A stretch of DNA of 64,000 nt from Collinsella sp. GTDB lineage: Bacteria > Actinomycetota > Coriobacteriia > Coriobacteriales > Coriobacteriaceae. The notes beneath the pieces were generated by a model. That model had not been told where the DNA came from. It worked only from the letters and a program-made list of their open reading frames with translations, and did not search any database. Below, piece after piece: positions 57,014 through 64,000 of this stretch (within the stretch, counting starts at the first letter, position 1; every line of letters begins with the position of its first letter). The stretch covers positions 120,000 to 183,999 of the forward strand of contig DXMA01000002.1 in NCBI GenBank assembly GCA_019414445.1, given 5' to 3'. The position numbers and the translations under genes are program-made.

Positions 57014-57736
57014 ATGGATTCAGATGCAAAAAAGATTCTACTGGTCGAGGATGAGAAGGCAATCCGTGACGCCGTCGCTGCCTATCTCGAGCGCGAAGGC
57101 TACTGGGTTGTGGGTGTCGGCGACGGCCAGTCCGCGATCGAGGAGTTCGAGAAGCATCAGTTTGACCTGGTCGTGCTCGACCTTATGCTCCCCAAGATCC
57201 CCGGCGAGCGCGTTTGCCGCACCATTCGCGATACCTCGGATGTCCCCATCATCATGCTGACTGCCAAGGGCGAGATCGAGGACCGTATTATCGGTCTTGA
57301 GCTCGGCGCCGACGACTATCTGATTAAGCCGTTCTCGCCGCGCGAGCTTGTCGCGCGCGTTCGCGCTCTGTTCCGCCGTGCCCATCAGGCCGACGAGCCA
57401 GCCGTCGAGGTACTCGACTTTGGCGATCTGGTCATCGATATCTCGGGCCACAAGATTTTGGTCGAGGGCAAGGAAGTCGACCTGACGGCTTCCGAGTTTA
57501 AGCTGCTCACCACGCTTGCCCGTCACCCCGGTCGCGTCTACAACCGCATGGAGCTGGTCGAGAAGGTGCTCGGCTACGACTTTGAGGGCTATGAGCGCAC
57601 CATCGATAGCCACGTGAAGAACCTTCGCGCCAAGCTGGGCGATGATCCCAAGAAGCCCAAGTGGCTCTACACCGTCCACGGTGTCGGCTATCGCTTCGAG
57701 GCTCCGGCCAAGACCGATAAGTCGGACGAGAAATAG
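57014..57736 (+). CDS. OmpR/PhoB-family response regulator
   Basis: 240 residues: receiver domain with phosphoacceptor Asp56 (VVLDLMLPKIPG), acidic pair in LLVEDEKAIRD and Lys in LIKPFSPREL, then a winged-helix DNA-binding domain (LTASEFKLLTTLARHPGRVY, RTIDSHVKNLRAKLGDD). Paired with the kinase 11 bases downstream. The layout resembles RegX3/PhoP-type systems; no phosphate genes are nearby to confirm the signal. Confidence 0.93.
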   Translation: MDSDAKKILLVEDEKAIRDAVAAYLEREGYWVVGVGDGQSAIEEFEKHQFDLVVLDLMLPKIPGERVCRTIRDTSDVPIIMLTAKGEIEDRIIGLELGADDYLIKPFSPRELVARVRALFRRAHQADEPAVEVLDFGDLVIDISGHKILVEGKEVDLTASEFKLLTTLARHPGRVYNRMELVEKVLGYDFEGYERTIDSHVKNLRAKLGDDPKKPKWLYTVHGVGYRFEAPAKTDKSDEK

Positions 57737-57747
57737 GGAAATCACAT

Positions 57748-59313
57748 ATGACGCCTGCGCGCTTTGAAATCGGACAAAAGCACAAGCAGGAGAGCGAGGC
57801 GGGTTCCAAGGCTAGTTGGAACACGCCTCGCTCCGATTCACGGCCAACGATGAGCTATCCCTCGCGCATGGCACTTGCTTTTGCTCTGACATCGCTCATG
57901 ACGGTATTGGTGCTGGTGGGCGTGGTCTCTGTTGTGTGGGGCACGGTCTTTTCGGATTACACGCGCTCCAATATCGTCGAAATCGCAAATTCCGCTGCCG
58001 AAAAGCTTGCGACGTCGTATGAGGAAAACGGCAATTGGACTGCGGGCGAGCTACGTACGGTCGCGACATCGAGTTTGGTGTCCGACGATTTGGGTATGCA
58101 GGTCGTCAACAAGAAAGGCGTTGTCGTTTATGACGACTCATGGCCTTCGGCAAGCGCGACCGCCGATGTGCGCGAGAACGAATCGCCGTCGAGCAGCTCG
58201 AGCGGGAAAAAAGCATCGCATAGTCCGGTCTCGTCGGCTCCCACCGGCTCCGATAGCGTTGCAAACGTCGAAATCATAACGTCTTCCGGCGAGCATGTCG
58301 GACAAGTAAAGCTGTGGGCCATCGGCTCCGATGCCTTGCTCACCAAGGCAGATTCTGCGTTTAGGGAGAAGACCTTTAACGCCATGGCCCTTGCTGCGGT
58401 TGTTGCAGTTTGCATTTCGGTCGTTATCGGATCACTCGTGTCGCGCATGCTCACCAAGCCGATTCACCGTATTACCAGCACGGCCAAGCAAATTCGCGAT
58501 GGCGATCTGTCTGCTCGTACGGGCTTGCGCGGCGATGACGAGATCGATCAACTGGGCGAGACGTTCGATGAGATGGCCACTTCGCTCGAGAAGGATATGA
58601 AACACGAGAAACGTTTGACCTCGGACGTGGCTCACGAACTTCGTACTCCGCTTATGGCCATGCTCGCAACGGTCGAGGCCATGCAGGATGGCGTATATCC
58701 TACCGACGATGAGCACTTGGAGACTGTTGCTTCCGAGACGCGTCGCCTGGCTCGTCTGGTGCAGCAGATGCTCGACCTGTCGCGCATGGAAAACAGCACG
58801 GCTCCGCTCAACCTTGAGCCGGTGGACATGGTTCCTTTCGTGCGTTCCATCGTCAATGCCCAGGAGCGCCTGTTTGTCGACCGCGATCTGCGCCTGCGCT
58901 TTGCTGACGAGACCCAAGGTCACGACGATGTCGTCGAAGCCGATCCCGACATGATCACACAATGCGTCATCAATCTCATGAGCAACGCCATGCGCTACAC
59001 CCCCGAGGGCGGTTGGGTCGTGGTGTCGGTGCTCAGTGACCGCAAACACGTCAGCATTGCCGTTTCTGATACCGGCATCGGTATTGCCAAGGATGACTTG
59101 TCGCGCATCTTCGGCCGTTTTTGGCGCGCCGATGCCAGCCGTGCCCGTGAGGCGGGCGGTCTGGGCGTGGGCCTCGCCGTGACTAAACAGATCGTCGAGC
59201 GCCATCACGGCTACATATCCGTGGAGTCGGAGCTTGGAAAGGGTACGACTTTTACGATTCATCTGCCTCGCGAGCACACGGCGGACGCGGCATCTACTAC
59301 AATGGAGCACTAG
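57748..59313 (+). CDS. Sensor histidine kinase
   Basis: 521 residues: membrane helices at about 41-68 and 211-235 flank an extracytoplasmic sensor region with a Ser-rich stretch; then HAMP, dimerisation helix with His296 in DVAHELRTPL, N-box INLMSNAMRYTP, and G boxes SDTGIGIAKDD and GGLGVGLAV. Partner of the preceding response regulator. The ribosome-binding site is weak (GGGAAA), in keeping with coupling. Confidence 0.93.
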   Translation: MTPARFEIGQKHKQESEAGSKASWNTPRSDSRPTMSYPSRMALAFALTSLMTVLVLVGVVSVVWGTVFSDYTRSNIVEIANSAAEKLATSYEENGNWTAGELRTVATSSLVSDDLGMQVVNKKGVVVYDDSWPSASATADVRENESPSSSSSGKKASHSPVSSAPTGSDSVANVEIITSSGEHVGQVKLWAIGSDALLTKADSAFREKTFNAMALAAVVAVCISVVIGSLVSRMLTKPIHRITSTAKQIRDGDLSARTGLRGDDEIDQLGETFDEMATSLEKDMKHEKRLTSDVAHELRTPLMAMLATVEAMQDGVYPTDDEHLETVASETRRLARLVQQMLDLSRMENSTAPLNLEPVDMVPFVRSIVNAQERLFVDRDLRLRFADETQGHDDVVEADPDMITQCVINLMSNAMRYTPEGGWVVVSVLSDRKHVSIAVSDTGIGIAKDDLSRIFGRFWRADASRAREAGGLGVGLAVTKQIVERHHGYISVESELGKGTTFTIHLPREHTADAASTTMEH

Positions 59314-59422
59314 CTTTTCGCTATTCGGTGAAGGAGGGGTTTCGTCCCTGCCGCTCCGAGTTTGCGAAAACGTGCGGGAAAGAACCCGCATTACTGTCGT
59401 ATTTTGGTAAGGAGTGACTCAC

Positions 59423-60310
59423 GTGACAACGATGGAGCGTCGTCCGGATTCCCGTGGCAAGGTTCGTGATATCTACGATGCCGGTGAAAACCTGCTGATG
59501 GTCGCCACCGACCGCATTTCTGCGTTCGACTTCATTCTTCCCGACGAGATTCCGTTTAAGGGAGAGGTGCTCAACCGCATCTCGGCATTCTGGTTCGATA
59601 AGTTTGCCGGCATCGTTCCCAACCACCTCGTTTCCATCGACCCGGCGGATTTCCCCGAGGAGTTTGCTGAGTATCGTGACTACCTCGCCGGCCGCGCCAT
59701 GCTGGTTAAGAAGGCCCAGACGATTCCTATCGAGTGCATCGTCCGCGGCTATCTGACCGGTTCGGGCAAGAAGACCTACGACGAGAACGGCACCGTCTGC
59801 GGCATCCAGCTGCCTGAGGGCCTGACCGAGGCTTCCAAGCTTCCCGAGCCGCTGTTCACGCCGTCCACGAAGGCCGAGATCGGTGACCACGACGAGAACA
59901 TCTCGTTCGAGCGTTGCTGCGAGATCGTGGGCGAGGACATCGCCACGCAGATTCGCGACCTTTCCCTCAAGATCTACAAGGCTGCCGCCGAGTATGCAGC
60001 GACCCGTGGCATCATCATTGCCGACACCAAGTTCGAGTTCGGTGTCATCGATGGCAAGGTTACGCTGATCGACGAGTGCCTCACGCCCGACTCCAGCCGT
60101 TTCTGGCCTGCCGCCAGCTACGAGGAGGGCAAGATTCAGCCCAGCTACGACAAGCAATTCGTCCGCAATTGGCTCAAAGCCAACTGGGATATGACGGGGG
60201 AGACCCCGCACCTGCCCGCCGAGGTCATCGATGGCACGTCCGAGCGCTATCGCGAGGCCTTCCAGATCATCACGGGCTCCCAGTTCACAAGCATGAAGGA
60301 GAACGCATAA
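59423..60310 (+). CDS. purC: Phosphoribosylaminoimidazole-succinocarboxamide synthase
   Basis: Makes SAICAR from CAIR, aspartate and ATP, the substrate of PurB. Signatures RGKVRDIYDAGENLLMVATD, IVRGYLTGSG and LIDECLTPDSSRFW. 295 residues. I use the GTG at 59423 because AAGGAG is eight bases upstream; another GTG at 59414 overlaps that site. A small stem (TGCGGG / CCCGCA) lies in the leader. Confidence 0.96.
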   Translation: MTTMERRPDSRGKVRDIYDAGENLLMVATDRISAFDFILPDEIPFKGEVLNRISAFWFDKFAGIVPNHLVSIDPADFPEEFAEYRDYLAGRAMLVKKAQTIPIECIVRGYLTGSGKKTYDENGTVCGIQLPEGLTEASKLPEPLFTPSTKAEIGDHDENISFERCCEIVGEDIATQIRDLSLKIYKAAAEYAATRGIIIADTKFEFGVIDGKVTLIDECLTPDSSRFWPAASYEEGKIQPSYDKQFVRNWLKANWDMTGETPHLPAEVIDGTSERYREAFQIITGSQFTSMKENA

Positions 60311-60886
60311 GTGAGTACCCGTAGCGCCACGAACAAGCGCACGCAATCCCACGAGGTTACCGGGGTTGCGCGCAAGTCCGCTGCATCCGCCAAGCCCGCC
60401 CGTCAGGCAGCGAGCTCTGTCCGCGTCGTGCCGGCTTCGTCTAAGGCACGCCGCAAAGAGCTCGAGAAGGGCGAGAATCTCGAGGGCCTCTCTAAAGAGG
60501 AGAAGCGCGCCCGCAAGGCTAAGCAGCGCGCCAAGGAGGATCGCATCTACACGGTGTCGAATATCCTTCTCAAGCAGGATGAGGACTACACCAAGCGCCG
60601 CCGCATCTGGTGGGCCGTGCTCACTATCGGCATGGTGCTCGTCGTGGCCATTTGGGCTTCGCTGTACTTCGCTCCCGCTGGCATGGTGTCCAGCCCTGTC
60701 CAGATGGTCGGCATTGTTTTGTCCTACGTCGTCATTTTGGGTGACTTCATCTACGACTTCGTTCGTATTCGTCCCCTGCGCAACATGTACCGCACGCAGG
60801 CCGAGGGCATGTCCGAGAACAAGCTCAACGCCCTTATCGAGCGCTCGGCTGCCGAGGAGGACAAGAAGGACTCCAAGAAGAAGTAG
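60311..60886 (+). CDS. Basic two-helix membrane protein
   Basis: 191 residues: a long, very basic N-terminal region (about 1-95, with KARRKELEKGE and KEEKRARKAKQRAKE), two membrane helices (WWAVLTIGMVLVVAIWASLY, PVQMVGIVLSYVVILGDFIY) and a charged C-terminus. GTG start follows the purC stop directly, with AAGGAG inside the purC end. Unknown function; co-transcribed with purC. Confidence 0.72.
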   Translation: MSTRSATNKRTQSHEVTGVARKSAASAKPARQAASSVRVVPASSKARRKELEKGENLEGLSKEEKRARKAKQRAKEDRIYTVSNILLKQDEDYTKRRRIWWAVLTIGMVLVVAIWASLYFAPAGMVSSPVQMVGIVLSYVVILGDFIYDFVRIRPLRNMYRTQAEGMSENKLNALIERSAAEEDKKDSKKK

Positions 60887-60917
60887 CGTTTGCATGCATA
60901 CTTATCGCTAAGATATA

Positions 60918-60947
60918 AGGCGCGTCGTTTTTGCGGCGCGCCTTTTT
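60918..60947 (+). terminator. Terminator of the purC unit
   Basis: GGCGCGTCG / CGGCGCGCC stem with one G-U, short loop, then TTTTT. Confidence 0.85.
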
Positions 60948-60975
60948 ACTGTTCTATAGATAGATGGAGTGGCAC

Positions 60976-62256
60976 ATGATTCGAGCTGCCCTGACGGTCG
61001 AAGAGGCTCTGGAGGGCATGAAGGCCCTAGAGCCCAAGATTAAAAACTATGCGCGCCTGGTTGTCCGCAAGGGCGTAAACGTCAAGCCCGGTCAGGAGGT
61101 TGTCGTTCAGTCTCCGGTCGAGTGCGCGCCGTTTGCGCGCGTGGTGGTCGCGGAGGCCTATGCCTCCGGTGCCGGTCACGTGACGGTTATTTGGGCCGAT
61201 GACGCCGTGACGAGGCTCACGTACGAGCATGTCGAGAAAAGCTATTTTGAGCAGACGCCCGAGTGGAAGCGCCTGCAGCTTGATTCACTGGCCCAGGATG
61301 GTGCCTGCTTTATCTTTATCGAGGGTGCGGACCCTGCCGCTCTTAAGGGCATCGATCCCGCTAAGCCTGCTGCAGCTTCTAAGGCAAGGAACACGCAGTG
61401 CAAGGTCTTCCGCCGCGGACTGGACTACAACATCAACCCGTGGTGCATCGCCGGCGCGCCGGTCGTTGCCTGGGCGCGCGAGGTGTTCCCGGGAGACGCC
61501 GATGAGGTTGCAATCTATAAGCTGTGGAATGCGATTCTGCATACCGCTCGCGCCGATGGCCAGGACCCGGAGAGCGACTGGGAACTCCATGACGCCGCAT
61601 TCGAAAAGAACCTGCGTTTCCTGAACGACAATCGTTTCGACTACCTGCATTACACCTCGGCAAATGGAACCGATCTGACGATTGGCATGACGAAAGGTCA
61701 CGAGTGGGCCGGCGGCAAGGGCAAGACGCCCGATGGGCACCCCTTCTTCCCCAACATTCCCACCGAGGAAGTCTTCACCTCGCCTGATCGTATGCGTGCC
61801 GACGGTATCGTGTATTCGGCTATGCCGCTCATTCACCACGGTAACAAGGTTGACGATTTTTGGATTAAGTTCGAGGCGGGCCGCGTAGTGGACTACGATG
61901 CCCGCGTGGGTAAGGCGACGCTTGCGAGCATTATTGACACCGATGAAGGTGCCGCTCATCTGGGTGAGGTCGCGCTTATCTCCAAGAACACGCCGATCCG
62001 TGAAAGTGGCGTTCTATTCTATGACACGCTCTATGATGAGAACGCTAGCTGCCATCTCGCGCTAGGTGTCGGTTTCCCCGAATGCATCGAGGGTGGGTAC
62101 GACATGTCCAAGGAGGAGCTCCTGGAGCATGGCGTTAACGTCTCGAGCACGCACGTCGATTTTATGATCGGCACGGACGATATCGATATTACGGGCATTA
62201 CGCCTGATGGACGTGAAGTTGTGATTTTCCAGAACGGCCAATGGAGTTGGGAATAG
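60976..62256 (+). CDS. M29-family aminopeptidase
   Basis: 426 residues of the thermophilic-type metallo-aminopeptidase family (AmpS/PepS-like): N-terminal Rossmann-like domain (GVNVKPGQEVVVQSPVE) and C-terminal catalytic domain with ligands in NIPTEEVFTSPD, the ASCHLALG block and STHVDFMIG. I start at 60976 (MIRAALTVEE) because GGAG is six bases upstream; an ATG at 60964 has none. Cytoplasmic peptide turnover is the likely role. Confidence 0.92.
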   Translation: MIRAALTVEEALEGMKALEPKIKNYARLVVRKGVNVKPGQEVVVQSPVECAPFARVVVAEAYASGAGHVTVIWADDAVTRLTYEHVEKSYFEQTPEWKRLQLDSLAQDGACFIFIEGADPAALKGIDPAKPAAASKARNTQCKVFRRGLDYNINPWCIAGAPVVAWAREVFPGDADEVAIYKLWNAILHTARADGQDPESDWELHDAAFEKNLRFLNDNRFDYLHYTSANGTDLTIGMTKGHEWAGGKGKTPDGHPFFPNIPTEEVFTSPDRMRADGIVYSAMPLIHHGNKVDDFWIKFEAGRVVDYDARVGKATLASIIDTDEGAAHLGEVALISKNTPIRESGVLFYDTLYDENASCHLALGVGFPECIEGGYDMSKEELLEHGVNVSSTHVDFMIGTDDIDITGITPDGREVVIFQNGQWSWE

Positions 62257-62284
62257 CCCCAGACCGTGGTACAATGCCACCCGC

Positions 62285-62360
62285 GGGCCGTTAGCTCAGC
62301 TGGCAGAGCAGGGGACTTTTAATCCCAAGGTCCAGGGTTCGAACCCCTGACGGCCCACCA
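62285..62360 (+). tRNA. tRNA-Lys (anticodon TTT)
   Basis: Acceptor GGGCCGT pairs with ACGGCCC; anticodon loop CTTTTAA; CCA encoded. The last 19 bases before the final A recur with one mismatch at 62517-62535. Confidence 0.97.
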
Positions 62361-62428
62361 TAGAATAGAAAAGCGACTGGCGGATGCCGGCCGCTTTTTT
62401 GTTGCCGCGATATGGGTTCGAACCCGAA
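62359..62428 (+). repeat. Direct repeat A (terminator plus T-arm-like palindrome), copy 1
   Basis: CATAGAATAGAAA, terminator, TTTTTTGTTGCCGCG, and GGGTTCGAACCCGAA. The same order with small changes recurs at 63643-63711, beyond traX. Confidence 0.75.
62367..62400 (+). terminator. Terminator after tRNA-Lys
   Basis: AAGCG-CTGGC / GCCGG-CGCTT stem with a GGAT loop and TTTTTT. Confidence 0.85.
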
Positions 62429-62535
62429 AGGGCGCGGAGCTGAGTAAACGCGTGAGCGTTTGCCAGCGCAGCGCGCAAGGCGCGAAGCGCCGCAGCGGCC
62501 GTCTGCAGAGCAGGCCGAACCTCTGACGGCCCACC
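62412..62535. repeat. tRNA-Lys-derived palindromes ending in a partial tRNA-Lys 3' end
   Basis: A T-arm-like GGGTTCGAACCC palindrome, then AAACGC-GTGA-GCGTTT and GGCGC-GAA-GCGCC hairpins, then 62517-62535 matching the tRNA-Lys 3' end with one mismatch. Layout parallels that after tRNA-Gly. No gene in this gap. Confidence 0.6.
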
Positions 62536-62553
62536 CAAAGAAAGGAAAACGAA

Positions 62554-63351
62554 ATGAAAACAGATAGATACGGAATTAGCGGCAGCACATTAAAGATAAT
62601 AGCGGCCATTTCGATGGTTCTCGATCATGTAAGCAGGATCGTCCTGACCAATGGAATCATGACTCACGCATCGTACAATCAGATATCAGACGAACAGTGG
62701 GCGATTCTAAGCGAGGCTTCGGATGTGCTTCATGTTCTTGGCAGAATTGCATTTCCCTTATTTTGCTTTTTGATAGTTGAGGGATTTTTGCATACTCATG
62801 ACATAAAGAGGTACCTGCGAAATATGCTTGTCTTCGCAATCATTGCGGAGCCCATATACGATTTCGTTCAAACCGGGCAACTATTTGACCTTCGGCAACA
62901 AAATGTTATGTGTGAGCTCCTGCTTTGCTTGGTCTTCTTGATAATTCTGGAAAAGATACAAAGCCTTTCCAAATGGAAGAGGTGCATCGCAGAAACTGCT
63001 CTGATTGTTTTGACAGCACTGGCAGCTGAATACACTAAACTAGATGGCGGTGTGTATGGCATTCTGCTTGTGGCTGCATTCTATTTATTCCACGACAGCA
63101 AGGCCAAGATGTTCTTTGCTGCAGTATGCGCAGTGCTCCTTTCGTCATGCCATATAGTTGGCGGCGGATTTGAGTTTGCTACAGCTAATATATTTAATCC
63201 TGATGTTGCTGCCGCGGTCGTTTCGTTGCTGCTTATCAATCTTTATAATGGCAAGCGAGGGCTGAAGCTCAAATATTTCTTCTACATTTTCTATCCGGCT
63301 CATCTTGCTCTGCTTTATGGTGTCTCACTTATTGTTTTGAACTGTCTTTAA
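62554..63351 (+). CDS. TraX family membrane protein
   Basis: 265 residues, about eight membrane helices, with the family features STLKIIAAISMVLDHV, GRIAFPLFCFLIVEGFLHT and KLKYFFYIFYPAHL. In F plasmid TraX acetylates pilin; chromosomal relatives are probably membrane acyltransferase-like proteins of unknown substrate. No other conjugation gene is near. The gene is clearly less GC-rich than its surroundings and lies between tRNA-derived repeats, which suggests acquisition. AAGGA precedes the ATG. Confidence 0.88.
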   Translation: MKTDRYGISGSTLKIIAAISMVLDHVSRIVLTNGIMTHASYNQISDEQWAILSEASDVLHVLGRIAFPLFCFLIVEGFLHTHDIKRYLRNMLVFAIIAEPIYDFVQTGQLFDLRQQNVMCELLLCLVFLIILEKIQSLSKWKRCIAETALIVLTALAAEYTKLDGGVYGILLVAAFYLFHDSKAKMFFAAVCAVLLSSCHIVGGGFEFATANIFNPDVAAAVVSLLLINLYNGKRGLKLKYFFYIFYPAHLALLYGVSLIVLNCL

Positions 63352-64000
63352 AAACTCTCAAACAAGTCTCTGAAAGCAGAACTAAATTGACCCTAAGACT
63401 GCTTGTGAATTTCCGGAAGAACTGAGAGATGCGAGGATAGGCAACGAGGGCTGCAGAGAGATGCTTCTCAGTTCTCTGGCGGATCGCACGTATCTGTATG
63501 AGGATCACTTCCACACACTCATTAATAACAGTGATAAACACGCCAGATCCTCAAAACATGAGGCTGTGGAGGTCGAACGATGCTTCGAAAGCATGAATGG
63601 CAGCGAGAAAATGAGTTCGGAAGCGCCCTCTGGATGCTCCAGCATAGAATAGAAAGCGATCGGCTCCGGCTGGTCGCTTTTTTGTTGCCGCGCCACGGGT
63701 TCGAACCCGAACTTCTCTATATATAAGAACGCTTGGCGAACAAAACCTGCCTTTTACCGACGGGAAACAAATAACCGATGCTTTTGGAGTAAAGTGGCGC
63801 TCCAGAGATGACCGATGCCTCAACATCTATAAACCAGCTGGTCACCGCCAATATCAGAAGCTGATGCTTCAGTTATAACCTCAGTGACGTGACTGAGGGA
63901 CCTATTCATTTGTGAACAAAATATGGAGTACGGGATTCCCGCCCACGGCGCCCCTCCGGTCTGGCAATATATCTCCTTGCCGCGCGGCCCGGTCGGACCG
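63352..64000. other. Stretch without supported genes
   Basis: Only short, uncharacteristic open frames occur. Visible structures are a 9-bp inverted pair AGAACTGAG / CTCAGTTCT (63418-63475), repeat A copy 2 (63643-63711) and a 7-bp hairpin CCTCAGT / ACTGAGG (63879-63898). The region looks like decayed accessory DNA. Confidence 0.5.
63643..63711 (+). repeat. Direct repeat A, copy 2
   Basis: CATAGAATAGAAA, a different but equivalent stem, TTTTTTGTTGCCGCG and GGGTTCGAACCCGAA, as at 62359-62428. No complete tRNA precedes it here. Confidence 0.75.

Noticed and set aside
62554..63351. traX as evidence of a conjugative element
   Set aside because: No relaxase, coupling protein or other transfer gene is present; traX relatives are common as lone chromosomal genes.
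63461..63652. 63-residue plus-strand open frame after traX
   Set aside because: No ribosome-binding site, no family features, and it runs into repeat A; not convincing as a gene.

Overview
The window is high-GC chromosomal DNA around the replication origin of a Gram-positive actinobacterium, most likely a Coriobacteriia member close to Collinsella. I infer this from overall gene content, the order dnaA-dnaN-recF-DUF721-gyrB-gyrA-tRNA-Ile-tRNA-Ala, and the long runs of antisense ORFs typical of GC-rich coding DNA. The genus is an inference, not a measurement. Gene orientation flips at about 33.6 kb: nearly everything to the left runs leftward and most genes to the right run rightward, as expected on either side of oriC.

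Left arm (1-33.5 kb, mostly minus strand): carB (cut by the window edge) and carA; an ABC exporter with a small membrane partner; Nudix hydrolase, purD, purA; dnaB; the rpsF-ssb-rpsR-rplI operon; two tRNA-Ser genes; a solitary PD-(D/E)XK nuclease-like gene enclosed by 80-bp inverted repeats; a TRIC/UPF0126 channel and a bactofilin-like membrane protein (both plus strand); typA; small conserved genes and a BFN-type nuclease; tRNA-Ile/Ala/Ile; gyrA, gyrB; a DciA-like DUF721 gene, recF, dnaN, dnaA; and directly upstream of dnaA a GHKL ATPase with a glutamine-rich middle and a winged-helix C-terminus.

Origin and right arm (33.5-49.6 kb): origin-proximal intergenic DNA with TGTTGAAAA repeats, then rpmH-rnpA-yidD-yidC-khpB, rsmG, three perfect parS sites, parA-parB and a YtxH-like gene. 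rlmN (minus), ddl, a DinG-type exonuclease/helicase, two tandem WYL regulators (minus) and a very long M28-like membrane protein follow. The dnaA-dnaN gap carries an AT-rich stretch with five consecutive TAA/TAG trinucleotides next to a box-like sequence, matching the layout of a DnaA-trio unwinding element.

Accessory part (49.7-64 kb): a sortase-anchored thioester/Cna-B adhesin, tRNA-Gly followed by two copies of its own 3' end in a 52-bp direct repeat, purB, a TSCPD protein, a Tat-type lipoprotein, a two-component system, purC, an M29 aminopeptidase, and tRNA-Lys followed by tRNA-derived repeats and a lower-GC traX gene. The last 650 bases hold no gene I can support.

Purine (purD, purA, purB, purC) and pyrimidine (carAB) synthesis genes are spread over both arms. 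The replication set is complete for initiation and loading: DnaA, DnaB, a DciA-like loader, the beta clamp, SSB, RecF, gyrase and ParABS. The most unusual items are the GHKL/Q-rich/winged-helix protein tied to dnaA, the non-canonical origin motifs with a changed DnaA recognition helix, the nuclease cassette in long inverted repeats, several long palindromic elements, and a GyrA with phenylalanine at the main quinolone-resistance position.
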